Shown piece by piece: positions 17,788-26,511 of a stretch of 64,000 bases of DNA. Made by a program: the position numbers and the translations under genes. Numbering within the stretch: position 1 is the stretch's first letter; every line of letters starts with the position of its first letter. The stretch comes from Leucobacter komagatae (GTDB lineage: Bacteria > Actinomycetota > Actinomycetes > Actinomycetales > Microbacteriaceae), in contig NZ_JXSQ01000003.1 in the NCBI RefSeq assembly GCF_000834055.1, positions 124,001 through 188,000 on the forward strand. Reading direction: 5' to 3'. A model generated the notes under the pieces. It did not search any database, had not been told where the DNA came from, and was given only the letters and a program-made list of their open reading frames with translations.

Positions 17788-18243
17788 ATGGGTTTCATGA
17801 CACGTACTGCGCGTCTGGTCGCGTGGACTGGACTGACAGCAGCCGGAGCGCTTCACGCGGTCTGGGCGGCAGGCTCTCCGTGGCCGGAACGAAACCACAA
17901 GCGCCTCGGTGACGCGGTCATCGGAAACTCCAAGCAGCTGCCGGACAGTCAGACGACCGCAATCATCTCTGGTGCCGCCTTTGCCGGCGGCGCGGTTGCC
18001 GCTGGCGGCCTTGGAGAGGGCAAGTTCATCGTGGGTGTCAGGCGGATCGCCGGGCTCACGTTCATCGCGCGCGCCGCTTTCGGCGGAGGCGCTGCGCTGA
18101 AGGTGCTCGGTCTGCCCGAGCCGGGAAAGCAGTTCGAGGAGCTCGACCGACGCTACTACCGGCCACTGTTTGGCGTGCTCGGCGCGGCGATGCTCATCGG
18201 CGCCAAGGACAAGAAGAAGCGCGCGCGGAAGCTTTCGGCGTAG
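17788..18243 (+). CDS. DUF3995-like small membrane protein
   Basis: A 151-residue protein with about four hydrophobic segments. The N-terminal pattern LHAVWAAGSPWPERN near residue 22 resembles DUF3995 proteins, which are integral membrane proteins of unknown function. GAGG lies before ATG 17788. It follows glpX by 27 nt and may be read from the same transcript. The lysine/arginine-rich tail (KDKKKRARKL) is probably cytoplasmic. Confidence 0.6.
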   Translation: MGFMTRTARLVAWTGLTAAGALHAVWAAGSPWPERNHKRLGDAVIGNSKQLPDSQTTAIISGAAFAGGAVAAGGLGEGKFIVGVRRIAGLTFIARAAFGGGAALKVLGLPEPGKQFEELDRRYYRPLFGVLGAAMLIGAKDKKKRARKLSA

Positions 18244-18402
18244 CCCGGGAGGCGGCTCCCCGCGCCGATGCGAGGGAGCTCCCTTCGGAGCGCGCGTCAG
18301 CGGGGCCTGGCCTTGTCCGGCCCGGCCTCAGCCCAGCCTGGCGGCCTTGCCCGGCCTCAGCCCGCGCCGGGCACCGTTTGCGGTTGGGGTAGCGTGGGGA
18401 GC

Positions 18403-18693
18403 ATGCTCAAAGTCATCGCCCAGGACTTCATTCGCCTCGACGCCATTGACCTCGTGATGCCGCTCTACCGGGAGCTTGTCGAGCTCACACGCCTCGAGCC
18501 GCTGAACATCGACTACGAGCTGTGCATCGATCGCGAGGATCCAGGGCACTTTATCTTCCTGGAGACCTGGCCCGATCGCGCGGCCCTCGACGCACACTGC
18601 GAGACGGAACACTTCAGGCGTCTCGTCCCGCAGATCGATGCGTTCCAACGCTCAGCTGACACGTACATTCAGATGCGACCCGCGTTTGCCTAG
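18403..18693 (+). CDS. Putative quinol monooxygenase (ABM domain)
   Basis: A 96-residue alpha/beta-barrel dimeric protein of the antibiotic biosynthesis monooxygenase fold. ELVELTRLEPLNIDYELCID followed by HFIFLETWPDRAALDAHCET and HF.RLVPQI is the YgiN-like pattern. These enzymes act on quinols or aromatic substrates without cofactors. ATG 18403 follows TAGCGT (18390-18395) by 7 nt. It is convergent with the LysR gene. The upstream gap contains a repeated GCCCGGCCTCAGCCC. Confidence 0.7.
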   Translation: MLKVIAQDFIRLDAIDLVMPLYRELVELTRLEPLNIDYELCIDREDPGHFIFLETWPDRAALDAHCETEHFRRLVPQIDAFQRSADTYIQMRPAFA

Positions 18694-18724
18694 CGAGGGT
18701 CTTTGGTAGGTGCAGGGCAGCCCG

Positions 18725-19633
18725 TCAGGCTGTGACCAGTTGCGCGCTCGTCCGCAGCGCGTGGAGGAACGCCTCCGACAGCGGGCTGGTATCGCTCTCC
18801 CGAAGCGCCGCGATGATGCGTCGGCTTGGCGGTGGGTCGACGAGCTTGAGCACCGCTACCGCCTCGCTCCGCCCCTGCAGCGATATCCGCGGCATGAGGG
18901 CGATCGCGAGACCTGAATCGACAAGGCCGAGGATGGTGCCGGGATTGTTGCTGTGAAACGCCACTTCGGGCGTAAACCCAGCTGTTGCCGTGAACGTGTG
19001 GAGGCACCGGTTCGCCGGCGTATCGGAGAGATGTGCTGCCCAGGTCTCATCACGCAGCTCAGCTAGGTGCACGCTCTGTTTCGCGCTCAGGCGATGCTTT
19101 GCTGGAGCCACGATCAGCAAGTCCTCGGTCGCTACCTCTTCAAGCCGCAGGCCGGGAGGAAAAGACGCGGGGACGAGCTCGTATTCGAAGCCAAGCGCAA
19201 TGTCGATTGAGCCGTCGGCGACCTTCGGAAACAGCTCGTGCGGTTCGCCCTCGTCGAGGGTGATCTCGGTGTCTCGTCGCCGCACCAAGAATTGTGCGAT
19301 GGCTTTCCCGAGCAGCCTGCCGCCCGCACTGTGAAAGCTTCCGATGCGGAGGCGGCCCGCCTGGCCTGCGCCGAGCCTGCCAACGTCGAGGTCGATCTGG
19401 CGGAGCAGCGCGAACAGCTCTGCGGAGCGTTGGACGAGGTACTCGGCAGCCTCCGTTGGCACAATGCGCTTGGCCTCGCGCTCGAAGAGTTGAATACCCA
19501 ACGAACGTTCGAGCCCGGAGATCTGCTGCGAGAGAGCGGAGGCGGTGTACCCGAGTTCCCGCGCTGCTGCGGCAAAGGAGCCGTGGCGCATGACCTCGCG
19601 CAGCGTGGACAGCGTTCTGACGTCGATCGGCAT
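18725..19633 (-). CDS. LysR-family transcriptional regulator
   Basis: A 302-residue regulator. The N-terminal winged helix (LSTLREVMRHGSFAAAAREL, SALSQQISGLERSLGIQLFE) is followed by a periplasmic-binding-like effector domain. It is divergent from the symporter/crotonase/acyl-CoA ligase operon with about 170 nt between start codons, the classic arrangement for a LysR regulator and its target. The intervening AT-rich DNA, including ATATTAATGCAT near 19677, is the likely binding region. The inducer is presumably a substrate or intermediate of that pathway. Confidence 0.88.
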   Translation of the reverse strand: MPIDVRTLSTLREVMRHGSFAAAARELGYTASALSQQISGLERSLGIQLFEREAKRIVPTEAAEYLVQRSAELFALLRQIDLDVGRLGAGQAGRLRIGSFHSAGGRLLGKAIAQFLVRRRDTEITLDEGEPHELFPKVADGSIDIALGFEYELVPASFPPGLRLEEVATEDLLIVAPAKHRLSAKQSVHLAELRDETWAAHLSDTPANRCLHTFTATAGFTPEVAFHSNNPGTILGLVDSGLAIALMPRISLQGRSEAVAVLKLVDPPPSRRIIAALRESDTSPLSEAFLHALRTSAQLVTA

Positions 19634-19800
19634 CTGAAGAGAACCTCCTCGTTCGCATCGTTGCGGTTCGTAAGTGATATTAATGCATAGCCCAGAAAAG
19701 TGTCGCTCTAGCCGTAATTTCGGGGTCTGAGTCCTCGATAACGTTAATGCTAGTTGCAGTGCACCGAACCTCTGGCTTGAGGAACAAAGGAGTTTTTCAA

Positions 19801-21333
19801 ATGTCTACTGACGTGAACCCGTCCACAGTGATTGTGTTTGTGGTGTATCTCGCCGCAGTGCTCGCAATCGGAATCTGGGCCTATAAGCGAAACAACACCA
19901 TGGGTGACTTCGCGATCGGAGGCCGCACGCTTGGAACCTTTGTTACCGCGGTAAGCGCGAAGGCGACGGACTCCAGCCAGTGGGTGTTCTTCGGATTGCC
20001 CGGCGCGTTTTACATCAGCGGTATGCGCAACGTCTGGATGATCATCGGCCTCACCGCCGGCTTCTACCTCAGCTGGCGCTTCCTCGCCGCGCGGCTCCGC
20101 ACCTACTCGGAGCGACTGAACGACTGGCGCGACGCCACCGATACGAACGAGTCGGTAACGCTGCCTGGCTTCTTCGCCAACCGCTTCCACAGCAATTCAC
20201 TTCGCTCAGTGACAGCGATCTTCATCATCGTCTTCTACATCATCTACCTCGGCTCTGCCTTCATCGCGACCGGCGTGATCTTCTCGCAGATTTTCGGTTC
20301 GACGATCCTTGTCGGAACCATCGTCGGGGCGATTGTCGTCACCGTCTACTCGTCGCTCGGCGGATACCTGGCCAGCAGCTACACGGACCTCGTCCAGGGC
20401 TTCCTGATGTTTGGCAGCCTTGTTGCGATCTCGATCGCGGCGGTGATTCGGCTCGGAGGCCCCGGTGGGTTCTTCGCTGCGGTGACGGATCACAACCCCG
20501 ACCTCCTCAACCCGTTCAAGGGTGTCGAACTGGTCGGCGACAGCTGGATGACGACGAGTTCGGTGCCGTTCGTCGCGATCATCTCGGCGCTCGCCTGGGC
20601 CGTTGGCTACTTCGGCTCGCCACACATCCTCGCAAGGTTCATGGGCATGCGTTCCGCGAAGTCTGCCCGTGGCGGCGCCCGCATCGGCATCGTGCTGTCG
20701 ATCACGCTGCTCGGCTCAGCAGGCATTATCGGTTTCGCAGCGATCGCACTCTTCGGCCCAGGGCTCGAAAACCCCGAGGACGCCTACATGCTCCTCGTTG
20801 GAGAACTCTTCCCAAGTTGGGTCGCGGGCATCTTCCTCGCAGGGGTGCTCTCGGCGGTGATGAGTACTGCCGATTCGCAGCTCGTTGTCGCGTCGGCGAC
20901 CCTCACCGAAGACTTCTACCGCGCATTCATCAACAAAGATGCGCCGGCGAAGACGCTCGTCTGGATGAGTCGACTGGGCGTCTTGCTGTGCGCAGGCGTC
21001 GGCCTGTTCGTCGCGCTCCAGGGCGGATCGATCCTTGACCTCGTCGGGTACGCATGGGCCGGGTTCGGCGCAGCGTTCGGCCCCGCCATCCTCGCCGCCC
21101 TGTATTCGAAGAAGGCGACCTGGTTCGGGGTAATGCTCAGCATCATCGCTGGCGGGCTGACCGTCATTCTCTACCGCGAGTTCGACACGATCGGCCTGTA
21201 TGAGCTTGTGCCGGGATTCCTCGCAGGTCTCCTCGCCCTCTGGCTCGGCAGTGCGTTTGGCCCGAAGCAGCGGGCCCCGGTCGGCGCGGCATTCGACACG
21301 CTGACCGGAAAGACACCGGTCGTATCGCCGTAA
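19801..21333 (+). CDS. Sodium:solute symporter (SSS family)
   Basis: A 510-residue transporter with about thirteen membrane segments. GSAFIATGVIFSQIFG, YSSLGGYLASSYTDLVQGFL and AVMSTADSQLVVASATLTED are the PutP/PanF-like signatures, the last carrying sodium-site residues. ATG 19801 has AAGGAG upstream. It heads an operon with a crotonase and an acyl-CoA ligase, so a carboxylic acid or carnitine-like acid is the probable substrate. Closest overall to proline/pantothenate-type SSS proteins by motif. Confidence 0.88.
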   Translation: MSTDVNPSTVIVFVVYLAAVLAIGIWAYKRNNTMGDFAIGGRTLGTFVTAVSAKATDSSQWVFFGLPGAFYISGMRNVWMIIGLTAGFYLSWRFLAARLRTYSERLNDWRDATDTNESVTLPGFFANRFHSNSLRSVTAIFIIVFYIIYLGSAFIATGVIFSQIFGSTILVGTIVGAIVVTVYSSLGGYLASSYTDLVQGFLMFGSLVAISIAAVIRLGGPGGFFAAVTDHNPDLLNPFKGVELVGDSWMTTSSVPFVAIISALAWAVGYFGSPHILARFMGMRSAKSARGGARIGIVLSITLLGSAGIIGFAAIALFGPGLENPEDAYMLLVGELFPSWVAGIFLAGVLSAVMSTADSQLVVASATLTEDFYRAFINKDAPAKTLVWMSRLGVLLCAGVGLFVALQGGSILDLVGYAWAGFGAAFGPAILAALYSKKATWFGVMLSIIAGGLTVILYREFDTIGLYELVPGFLAGLLALWLGSAFGPKQRAPVGAAFDTLTGKTPVVSP

Positions 21334-21379
21334 CCACGTTCGTTTGACCCCCTCATTCACTCATCACAAAGGAGATTCC

Positions 21380-22138
21380 ATGGCCCAGCTCGATATCGCG
21401 AAGAACGACGGCATCGCTATCCTCACCATCAACAACCCGGCTGCGATGAACGCCTGGACTCAGGCGATGCAGCGCGACATGAAGGTGAAGCTCGATGAAC
21501 TCGATCGTGATCCCGAGGTTGAGGCGATCGTCCTCACCGGGGCGGGGGATCGCGCGTTCTGCGCTGGGCAAGACCTGAACGAGGTCGCCGATTTCACTGC
21601 CTCAGATGTCGGGGAGTGGCTCGACACGTTCTACGAGGTGTACGACGCCGTGCTCTCCAACTCGAAGCCCGTGATTGCCGCGCTGAACGGCGTGACAGCG
21701 GGGTCGGGCTACCAGCTGTCGCTGCTCTGTGACGTGCGGATCGCGCACGCAGGGGTGCGCATCGGCCAGCCCGAAGTGAAGTCTGGAATTCCGAGCATCA
21801 CCGGCATGTACCTGACCTGGCAGTCCGTCGGATACAGCAAGACCGCCGAAATGATGCTCACCGGCGAGCTGCTCACCGCCGAGGCAGCGGCAGCGCTCGG
21901 CATGATTGCGGAGGTCGTGCCGGAAGATCAGGTGCTGTCGCGCAGCGTCGAACTCGCGCGCAGCCTCGCGAACCTTCCGAAGCAGGCTTTCGCGTTGACG
22001 AAGCAGCGCGTCCGCGCGACTCTCATGCCCGGGCTCACCGAGGCGTTTGCGGCCGCGCTGGAAGCCGACAAGCAGGCCTACGGTGACGGCGAACCGCAGC
22101 GCACCGCACACAGCTTCGTTGCGAAGAAGAGCAATTGA
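21380..22138 (+). CDS. Enoyl-CoA hydratase/isomerase family protein (crotonase)
   Basis: A 252-residue crotonase-fold enzyme. Oxyanion-hole segments are AFCAGQDLNE and NGVTAGSGYQLSLLCDVRIA; the second acid region is IGQPEVKSGIP. The first catalytic Glu of true hydratases (GG..E) is Gln in GSGYQLS, so the reaction may not be simple hydration. ATG 21380 follows AAAGGAG. It overlaps the acyl-CoA ligase gene by 4 nt (TTGA). With the ligase and symporter it suggests uptake, CoA activation and processing of an unsaturated or branched acid. Confidence 0.85.
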   Translation: MAQLDIAKNDGIAILTINNPAAMNAWTQAMQRDMKVKLDELDRDPEVEAIVLTGAGDRAFCAGQDLNEVADFTASDVGEWLDTFYEVYDAVLSNSKPVIAALNGVTAGSGYQLSLLCDVRIAHAGVRIGQPEVKSGIPSITGMYLTWQSVGYSKTAEMMLTGELLTAEAAAALGMIAEVVPEDQVLSRSVELARSLANLPKQAFALTKQRVRATLMPGLTEAFAAALEADKQAYGDGEPQRTAHSFVAKKSN

Positions 22139-23718
22139 CGGCAGCGGAACGGGCTGACGGCAGCAGCGACGCCGTCGCCCGCGCGGCAGCGTTCGTACAC
22201 GGTCCGGCACTGCCTGATGCCCTGCGGGCGCTCGCCTCTCGGGAGCCCGACCGGGTCTACCTGAAGGATGCTGGCGCCCCCGTCACGGCCGCCGAGCTAC
22301 TCCGCCGGGTCCAGCACATGGCGGATCAGCTCCGCGCCCGCGGAGTGACAGCGGACTCGCGTGTCGCGCTGTCACTCCCGGTCGGGGCTGACCATGTGGT
22401 CTCGATCTTTGCCCTACTCGAGCTCGGGGCGCTGTGGATCCCGCTCAACACGCAACTCATTGGTGCGCCGCTTGCGCACCAGCTCGAGGACTCGGGCGCA
22501 ACGCACATCGTCGCGGACCCGGCGGCAGCTCTGACGCAGGACCCCGTGGTTCGGGACGCTGGCAGCGTCGCAGATTTTCCCGGGGCGCTCTCGCAACAGG
22601 TGTGCTTCGTTGTGCTGGCCGGCGCGCATCGGTTGCAGCAGGAACCTGATGAGCGTGCTGGGGCGTGCCTGCTCATGTACACGTCAGGCACGACGGGCCC
22701 GCCGAAGGGGGCACTCGTCACTGAGGCGATGCTCCGCGCCGCGGTGCTTGGCGCGCTCGAGGTGTCGGCACCGATCGCTGGCGACGTGTTTTTTGTGTGG
22801 GAGCCGCTGTTCCACATCGGCGGCGCGCAGGTCGTATTCCTCCCGCTCTTCGCGGAGGTCTCTCTCGCGCTCGTGCCAAGGTTCAGTGCTTCACGCTTCT
22901 GGAACGACGTCCAGGCATACGACGCGACCCACATTCACTACCTGGGGGGCGTATTGCAGATATTGCTCCAGCTCCCGGTTGACCCCGCCGAGCGGGACAA
23001 CCGAGTGCGGGTTGCGTGGGGCGCCGGGGCGACGCCCGAGGTACAGACGGCCTGCCGTGAGCGTTACTCATTCGCGCTGCACGAGTGCTACGGGATGACC
23101 GAAGCCTCAAGCATCATCACGGTGAACGCTGACGACCAGGAGGGTGGCGTCGGTGTGCCACTCCCGTGGGTCGAGGTGGCGATCCGGCCACACGCAGGAA
23201 CGAGCCAGACAAGCACAGCGCCAGGCAGCGTCGGCGAGATCGTGGTGCGCGGGCGCATCGGGGGAATCGTCACTCCCGGGTATCTCGGGAACGCGGAGGC
23301 GTCCGCCAAGATTCGTGACGGTGAGTGGTTCTGCACCGGCGATCTGGGGTCCCTCGACGCAGCAGGAAGGTTGCACTTCAGGGGCCGCGCGAGCGACAGT
23401 ATCCGGGTCCGCGGGGAGAACATTTCTGCATGGCAGATTGAGAGCGTCTTTGGCCTGCACCCTGCGATTGACCGGTGCGCGGTGATCGGGGTCGACGCAG
23501 CTGTGGGTGAGCAAGAGATGGTGCTCTGCTACACGGTTGACGCTGGCGCCTCAGCTACTCCGCAAGAGATCCTCGAATGGGGTGCCGCGCGGCTGGCGAA
23601 ATTCCAAGTCCCGCGCTACGCGCGGCGCGTGGAAGCAATGCCACTCACCCCGAGTCAGCGCGTCGCGAAGCACAAGCTGTCGCACACGCTTGAGGGTGCC
23701 ACCGACCGAGCACGGTGA
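22135..23718 (+). CDS. AMP-binding acyl-CoA ligase
   Basis: A 527-residue ANL-superfamily ligase that activates an acid with ATP and CoA. P-loop-like motif MYTSGTTGPPKGA (about residues 180-192), YGMTEAS near 320, GDLGSLDAAGRLHFRGRASD and RVRGENISAWQIE are in the usual order. The C-terminal lysine region reads TPSQRVAKHKL. The TTG at 22135, overlapping the crotonase stop, is the only start that keeps the whole N-terminal domain. Composition resembles crotonobetaine/carnitine-CoA ligase-like members, but the substrate is not determined. Confidence 0.87.
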   Translation: MTAAERADGSSDAVARAAAFVHGPALPDALRALASREPDRVYLKDAGAPVTAAELLRRVQHMADQLRARGVTADSRVALSLPVGADHVVSIFALLELGALWIPLNTQLIGAPLAHQLEDSGATHIVADPAAALTQDPVVRDAGSVADFPGALSQQVCFVVLAGAHRLQQEPDERAGACLLMYTSGTTGPPKGALVTEAMLRAAVLGALEVSAPIAGDVFFVWEPLFHIGGAQVVFLPLFAEVSLALVPRFSASRFWNDVQAYDATHIHYLGGVLQILLQLPVDPAERDNRVRVAWGAGATPEVQTACRERYSFALHECYGMTEASSIITVNADDQEGGVGVPLPWVEVAIRPHAGTSQTSTAPGSVGEIVVRGRIGGIVTPGYLGNAEASAKIRDGEWFCTGDLGSLDAAGRLHFRGRASDSIRVRGENISAWQIESVFGLHPAIDRCAVIGVDAAVGEQEMVLCYTVDAGASATPQEILEWGAARLAKFQVPRYARRVEAMPLTPSQRVAKHKLSHTLEGATDRAR

Positions 23719-23739
23719 CCCGAACGCCGTGGGCGCGCG

Positions 23740-24975
23740 TCAACGGCCGAGCGAGGGATCGCTCGGCCGTTGGGTCTCCGGCTCAGGGGAAGACCACAGG
23801 TCTGGCGTGAGTTCGGGGGCGGTGAGCGGGCGCACCGCGTCCTCGAGTTGCACCGGCGGGCTTTCGAGCGCGTCGCCGTTGAGCGCGCTGATCTTGCGCG
23901 CGGTCGGCAGCACCTGGCGTTCGAGCGAGCCGACGTAGGCGTTGTAGCCCTGCACACTGCGGGAGAGCGTGCGTCCGAGCTTGTCGAGGTGCGTCGCGCT
24001 CACTCCGAGCCGCTTGTGGAGTTCGCGGCCGAGGTCGAAGAGTGTCCGCGCCTCGCTCGTGAGGGTGTCCTGGCGCCAGCTGAAGGCGACCGACTTGAGG
24101 ATCGCCCACAGACTCACGGGCGATGCGAGCGCGACCCGGCGCTCGAACGCGAACTCGAGGAGCACGGGGTCGGTGTCGAGCGCTGCGGAGAGCAGCGACT
24201 CGCTCGGGACGAAGGCGATCACGAACTCGGGGGAGTCTCCGAGCGCGTCAGCGTAGTCGCGGCTGCTGAGCTCGATGACGTGATCGCGGAGCGCCCGCGC
24301 GTGCCGAGCGAGTAGCTCCTGCTGCCTGACACCGCGGTCGGGGTCCCCGTCGACTGGTCGCTGGGTGGCGAGGTGCTGTGCCTCAAGGTACGCGTCGAAC
24401 GGCACCTTCGCATCGATCGCGATGGACTTGCCGCCCGGCAGCTTCACGACCATGTCTGGCCGCACGGCACCGGTCGCGGTCGCAATGTGCTGCTGCACCT
24501 CGAAGTCGACGTGCTCGAGCATGCCGGAAGCCTCGATGATGCGCTTGAGCTGGGTCTCGCCCCAAATGCCGCGGGTGTTGTTCGAGCGCAGCGCTGAGGC
24601 GAGACTCTCCGCAGTCCCGCGGAGCTTCTCCTCTGCCCGCGCCGCCTGCCTGAGCTGTTCTGCAAGTTCGCCGTGTTGCACCGCCCGCTGCTGCTCAATG
24701 CCGACAACGGTGCGCTCGAGCTTGCCAAGGGTGTCGCGCAGGGGAGTGAGCTGTTGCAGCACACGCTGCTCTTCGCGGTCGAGCTCGATGCGCCGTTCGG
24801 TGTTTGCCTGAGCGTCGCGCAGCCGCTCGTTGAGCCCCTGGGCCCGAGTCTCGGCGACCGCGAGCTCCTCGCGCAGCCGCCCGGATCGCCTGGACGTGAC
24901 GAACGCGCCGACCAGGGCGCCGACTGCAAGGGCGGCAAGAATGATCGCGGTGAGTGCGAGGGCGGGAATGGTCAT
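23740..24975 (-). CDS. rmuC: DNA recombination protein RmuC homologue
   Basis: A 411-residue protein with an N-terminal membrane segment (LALTAIILAALAVGALVGAF), a long coiled coil (about 30-125) and the RmuC nuclease-like core: ALRSNNTRGIWGETQLKRII, VRPDMVVKLPGGKSIAIDAK and FVIAFVPSESLLSAALDTDP. RmuC limits DNA inversions and acts in recombination. It is convergent with the acyl-CoA ligase gene, and its last codons form part of a shared terminator hairpin. Confidence 0.93.
   Translation of the reverse strand: MTIPALALTAIILAALAVGALVGAFVTSRRSGRLREELAVAETRAQGLNERLRDAQANTERRIELDREEQRVLQQLTPLRDTLGKLERTVVGIEQQRAVQHGELAEQLRQAARAEEKLRGTAESLASALRSNNTRGIWGETQLKRIIEASGMLEHVDFEVQQHIATATGAVRPDMVVKLPGGKSIAIDAKVPFDAYLEAQHLATQRPVDGDPDRGVRQQELLARHARALRDHVIELSSRDYADALGDSPEFVIAFVPSESLLSAALDTDPVLLEFAFERRVALASPVSLWAILKSVAFSWRQDTLTSEARTLFDLGRELHKRLGVSATHLDKLGRTLSRSVQGYNAYVGSLERQVLPTARKISALNGDALESPPVQLEDAVRPLTAPELTPDLWSSPEPETQRPSDPSLGR
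23741..23772. terminator. Bidirectional terminator overlapping the rmuC 3' end
   Basis: A perfect 14-bp inverted repeat (CAACGGCCGAGCGA and complement) with tetraloop GGGA. It starts 23 nt after the acyl-CoA ligase stop and lies inside the last codons of rmuC on the other strand, so it can serve both convergent genes. Confidence 0.65.
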
Positions 24976-25116
24976 GTATCTATGGTGTCAGGAGCCACAG
25001 ACATTTGCGGCTGGGCCACGGTTAAGCCCCGCCAAGCGGCGCACCATGGCGTCGCGGGCGCTAGGTCTCGCGGCGTGGTGCCTTCGGACTGCTGGGTAGC
25101 GTGACGGAGACGTGCG

Positions 25117-25599
25117 TTAGGAGGAAGCAGCGGTTGCGATCCGCCACAGCGCCGTTCGTAGCACGGCGCCCTCGTCAGCGGGCAGCGCGTTGAGCCTGTC
25201 GGCAACCGCGCGATCCCGCGCTTCCATCACTCTGTCGAGCACCGCAGTGCCAGTCGGAGTGATCGAGGGAATTCGAACCCTTCTATCAGTGAGGAGGTGC
25301 TCGCGCGTCAAGAGCCCCTGTTTCTCGAGCCGATCGAGGATCGCTACCAGCGTGGTCTTGTCGATCCCGAGCGAGCGAGAAATCTCGAGCTGAGTTCGTT
25401 CGGCGCCGTCGCCAACGACGGCCAAGACGAGGCAGTCGCGAAGATCGGATAGCCCTTCATTGCGCGCCAACTCGTCAAAGTCGTCGCTGAGCACTCGCGT
25501 TGCTCGTTGCATGAGCCATGTGAGGTCGGCTGTCACTGGATCATCGATTGTGGCACACGGCTTTACCGCGTCCGATTCGGGGTCCATTTGAGGTAGCAC
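25117..25599 (-). CDS. MarR-family transcriptional regulator
   Basis: A 160-residue winged-helix regulator. QLEISRSLGIDKTTLVAILD followed by RLEKQGLLTREHLLTDRRVR is the MarR recognition helix and wing. The GTG at 25599 is chosen over ATG 25587 because TAGACT (plus-strand 25606-25611) lies 6 nt upstream. It is divergent from a DsbA-like, small protein, flavin reductase, DUF1330 and MDR operon. A double palindrome lies between them, so it probably represses both directions. A redox-active or electrophilic ligand is plausible given the target genes. Confidence 0.9.
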   Translation of the reverse strand: MLPQMDPESDAVKPCATIDDPVTADLTWLMQRATRVLSDDFDELARNEGLSDLRDCLVLAVVGDGAERTQLEISRSLGIDKTTLVAILDRLEKQGLLTREHLLTDRRVRIPSITPTGTAVLDRVMEARDRAVADRLNALPADEGAVLRTALWRIATAASS

Positions 25600-25605
25600 G
25601 CTGTC

Positions 25606-25611
25606 AGTCTA
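25606..25611 (-). promoter_or_regulatory. -10 box (TAGACT) for leaderless marR-type gene
   Basis: Read on the minus strand, TAGACT lies 6 nt before GTG 25599. It is 12 nt from the left operator arm, so repressor binding could block this promoter. Confidence 0.6.
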
Positions 25612-25622
25612 CAGCACTCAAT

Positions 25623-25665
25623 CCGGATCATCCGAAAGTATTTGATCCGAACTCGGATGATCCGG
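25623..25665. promoter_or_regulatory. Double operator, probable MarR binding sites
   Basis: CCGGATCATCCGA (25623-25635) and its exact complement TCGGATGATCCGG (25653-25665) form a 13-bp inverted repeat separated by 17 nt. Each arm is itself a palindrome, CGGATNATCCG (25624-25634 and 25654-25664), with centres 30 nt apart, about three helical turns. It lies exactly between divergent MarR and DsbA-like genes. Two dimers on the same face of the helix are expected. Confidence 0.8.
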
Positions 25666-25717
25666 TAGTGTGTGTATCTCCCGTCCTGTTCGGCCGGGCT
25701 ACTGGATGGAGTTGGCA

Positions 25718-26362
25718 ATGCAAGTCGATATGTGGGCGGACGTAGTCTGCTCGTGGTGCGGGATCGCGAACCGCAGAGTCAAACAGGCGATCGCTGCCTT
25801 CGAACACGCGGATCAGGTGACGCTCGTGCACCACTCGTTTAGGTTGCTCGACAGCGCCGAAGAGGGGACCTCGTTGTCCTTCGGTGAGTATTTCGCAACG
25901 CTTGGCATGACGCAGGCCCAGATGAGGCAGGCCGCAGGGCAGGTGGAGCGAGTTGCTGCGAGCGATGGGATTGACGAGTATCACGTCTCCGACAACACCA
26001 TCGGAAACACCACGCTGGCGCACGAGTTCTTGGCATTTGCGAGTGAACACGGTGACCACAATGCGGCCTGGGATCTCATGCTTGAGTCTCACTTTGCAGT
26101 TCGTGCGCCGCTGTGGTCCATCGCTGATCTCACTGCCTTCGCTGCTCCGCTTGGACTCGATCCCGTGGCGGCGCGCACTGCACTCGAAGCTCGGACCTAC
26201 CGCGATCGTGTGGTCGCGGAGCACCAACAGCTGGTGTCGTTTGGCGCCAACGGAGTGCCGTTCCTTGTGATCGACAACAAGTATGCCGTCGCCGGCGCCC
26301 AGCCGGTGTCGGTGATCACCGCCGCCCTTGAGCGGGCGTGGAACGAAGGAGTGCAGGCATGA
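25718..26362 (+). CDS. DsbA/FrnE-family thioredoxin-fold oxidoreductase
   Basis: A 214-residue cytoplasmic DsbA-superfamily protein with active-site Cys11-Ser-Trp-Cys14 (DVVCSWCGIANRRV) and cis-Pro segment FGANGVPFLVIDNKYAVAGA. This is the FrnE/2-hydroxychromene isomerase-like pattern. No signal peptide is present. ATG 25718 is chosen because GGATGGAG lies just upstream. It is first in an operon under the MarR double operator and overlaps the following small gene by 4 nt (ATGA). Confidence 0.88.
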   Translation: MQVDMWADVVCSWCGIANRRVKQAIAAFEHADQVTLVHHSFRLLDSAEEGTSLSFGEYFATLGMTQAQMRQAAGQVERVAASDGIDEYHVSDNTIGNTTLAHEFLAFASEHGDHNAAWDLMLESHFAVRAPLWSIADLTAFAAPLGLDPVAARTALEARTYRDRVVAEHQQLVSFGANGVPFLVIDNKYAVAGAQPVSVITAALERAWNEGVQA

Positions 26363-26505
26363 GCGCATCGGCCCAGGCACCAACACCCGAACCTTCCACG
26401 CTCACGATGATCGGCGCACCCGCCGATGATATGTGCGGCGTCGACGGCTGCGCCCTGCCGCAGTACCAGCCCGCCGAATCCAACCCCACCACCAATCAGG
26501 AGTAA
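26359..26505 (+). CDS. Small protein, 48 residues, with CGVDGC motif
   Basis: The ATG overlaps the DsbA-like stop codon (ATGA), and the frame is open for 48 residues, ending 6 nt before the flavoprotein start. It reads TLTMIGAPADDMCGVDGCAL followed by PQYQPAE in the middle. The C-x4-C pair next to an oxidoreductase gene suggests a redox partner or metal-binding peptide. The tail is Pro/Asn-rich. Tight coupling is the main support for translation; function is unknown. Confidence 0.55.
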   Translation: MSASAQAPTPEPSTLTMIGAPADDMCGVDGCALPQYQPAESNPTTNQE

Positions 26506-26511
26506 TCACAC

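Noticed and set aside
20716..21360. Antisense ORF opposite the sodium symporter
   Set aside because: Composition (Glu/Arg/Asp-rich, no motifs) is that of a shadow frame of a membrane protein gene.
25255..25285. Sequence resembling a tRNA T-loop (GAATTCGAACCCTTC)
   Set aside because: It lies inside the MarR coding region, and no acceptor, D or anticodon arms can be formed around it.
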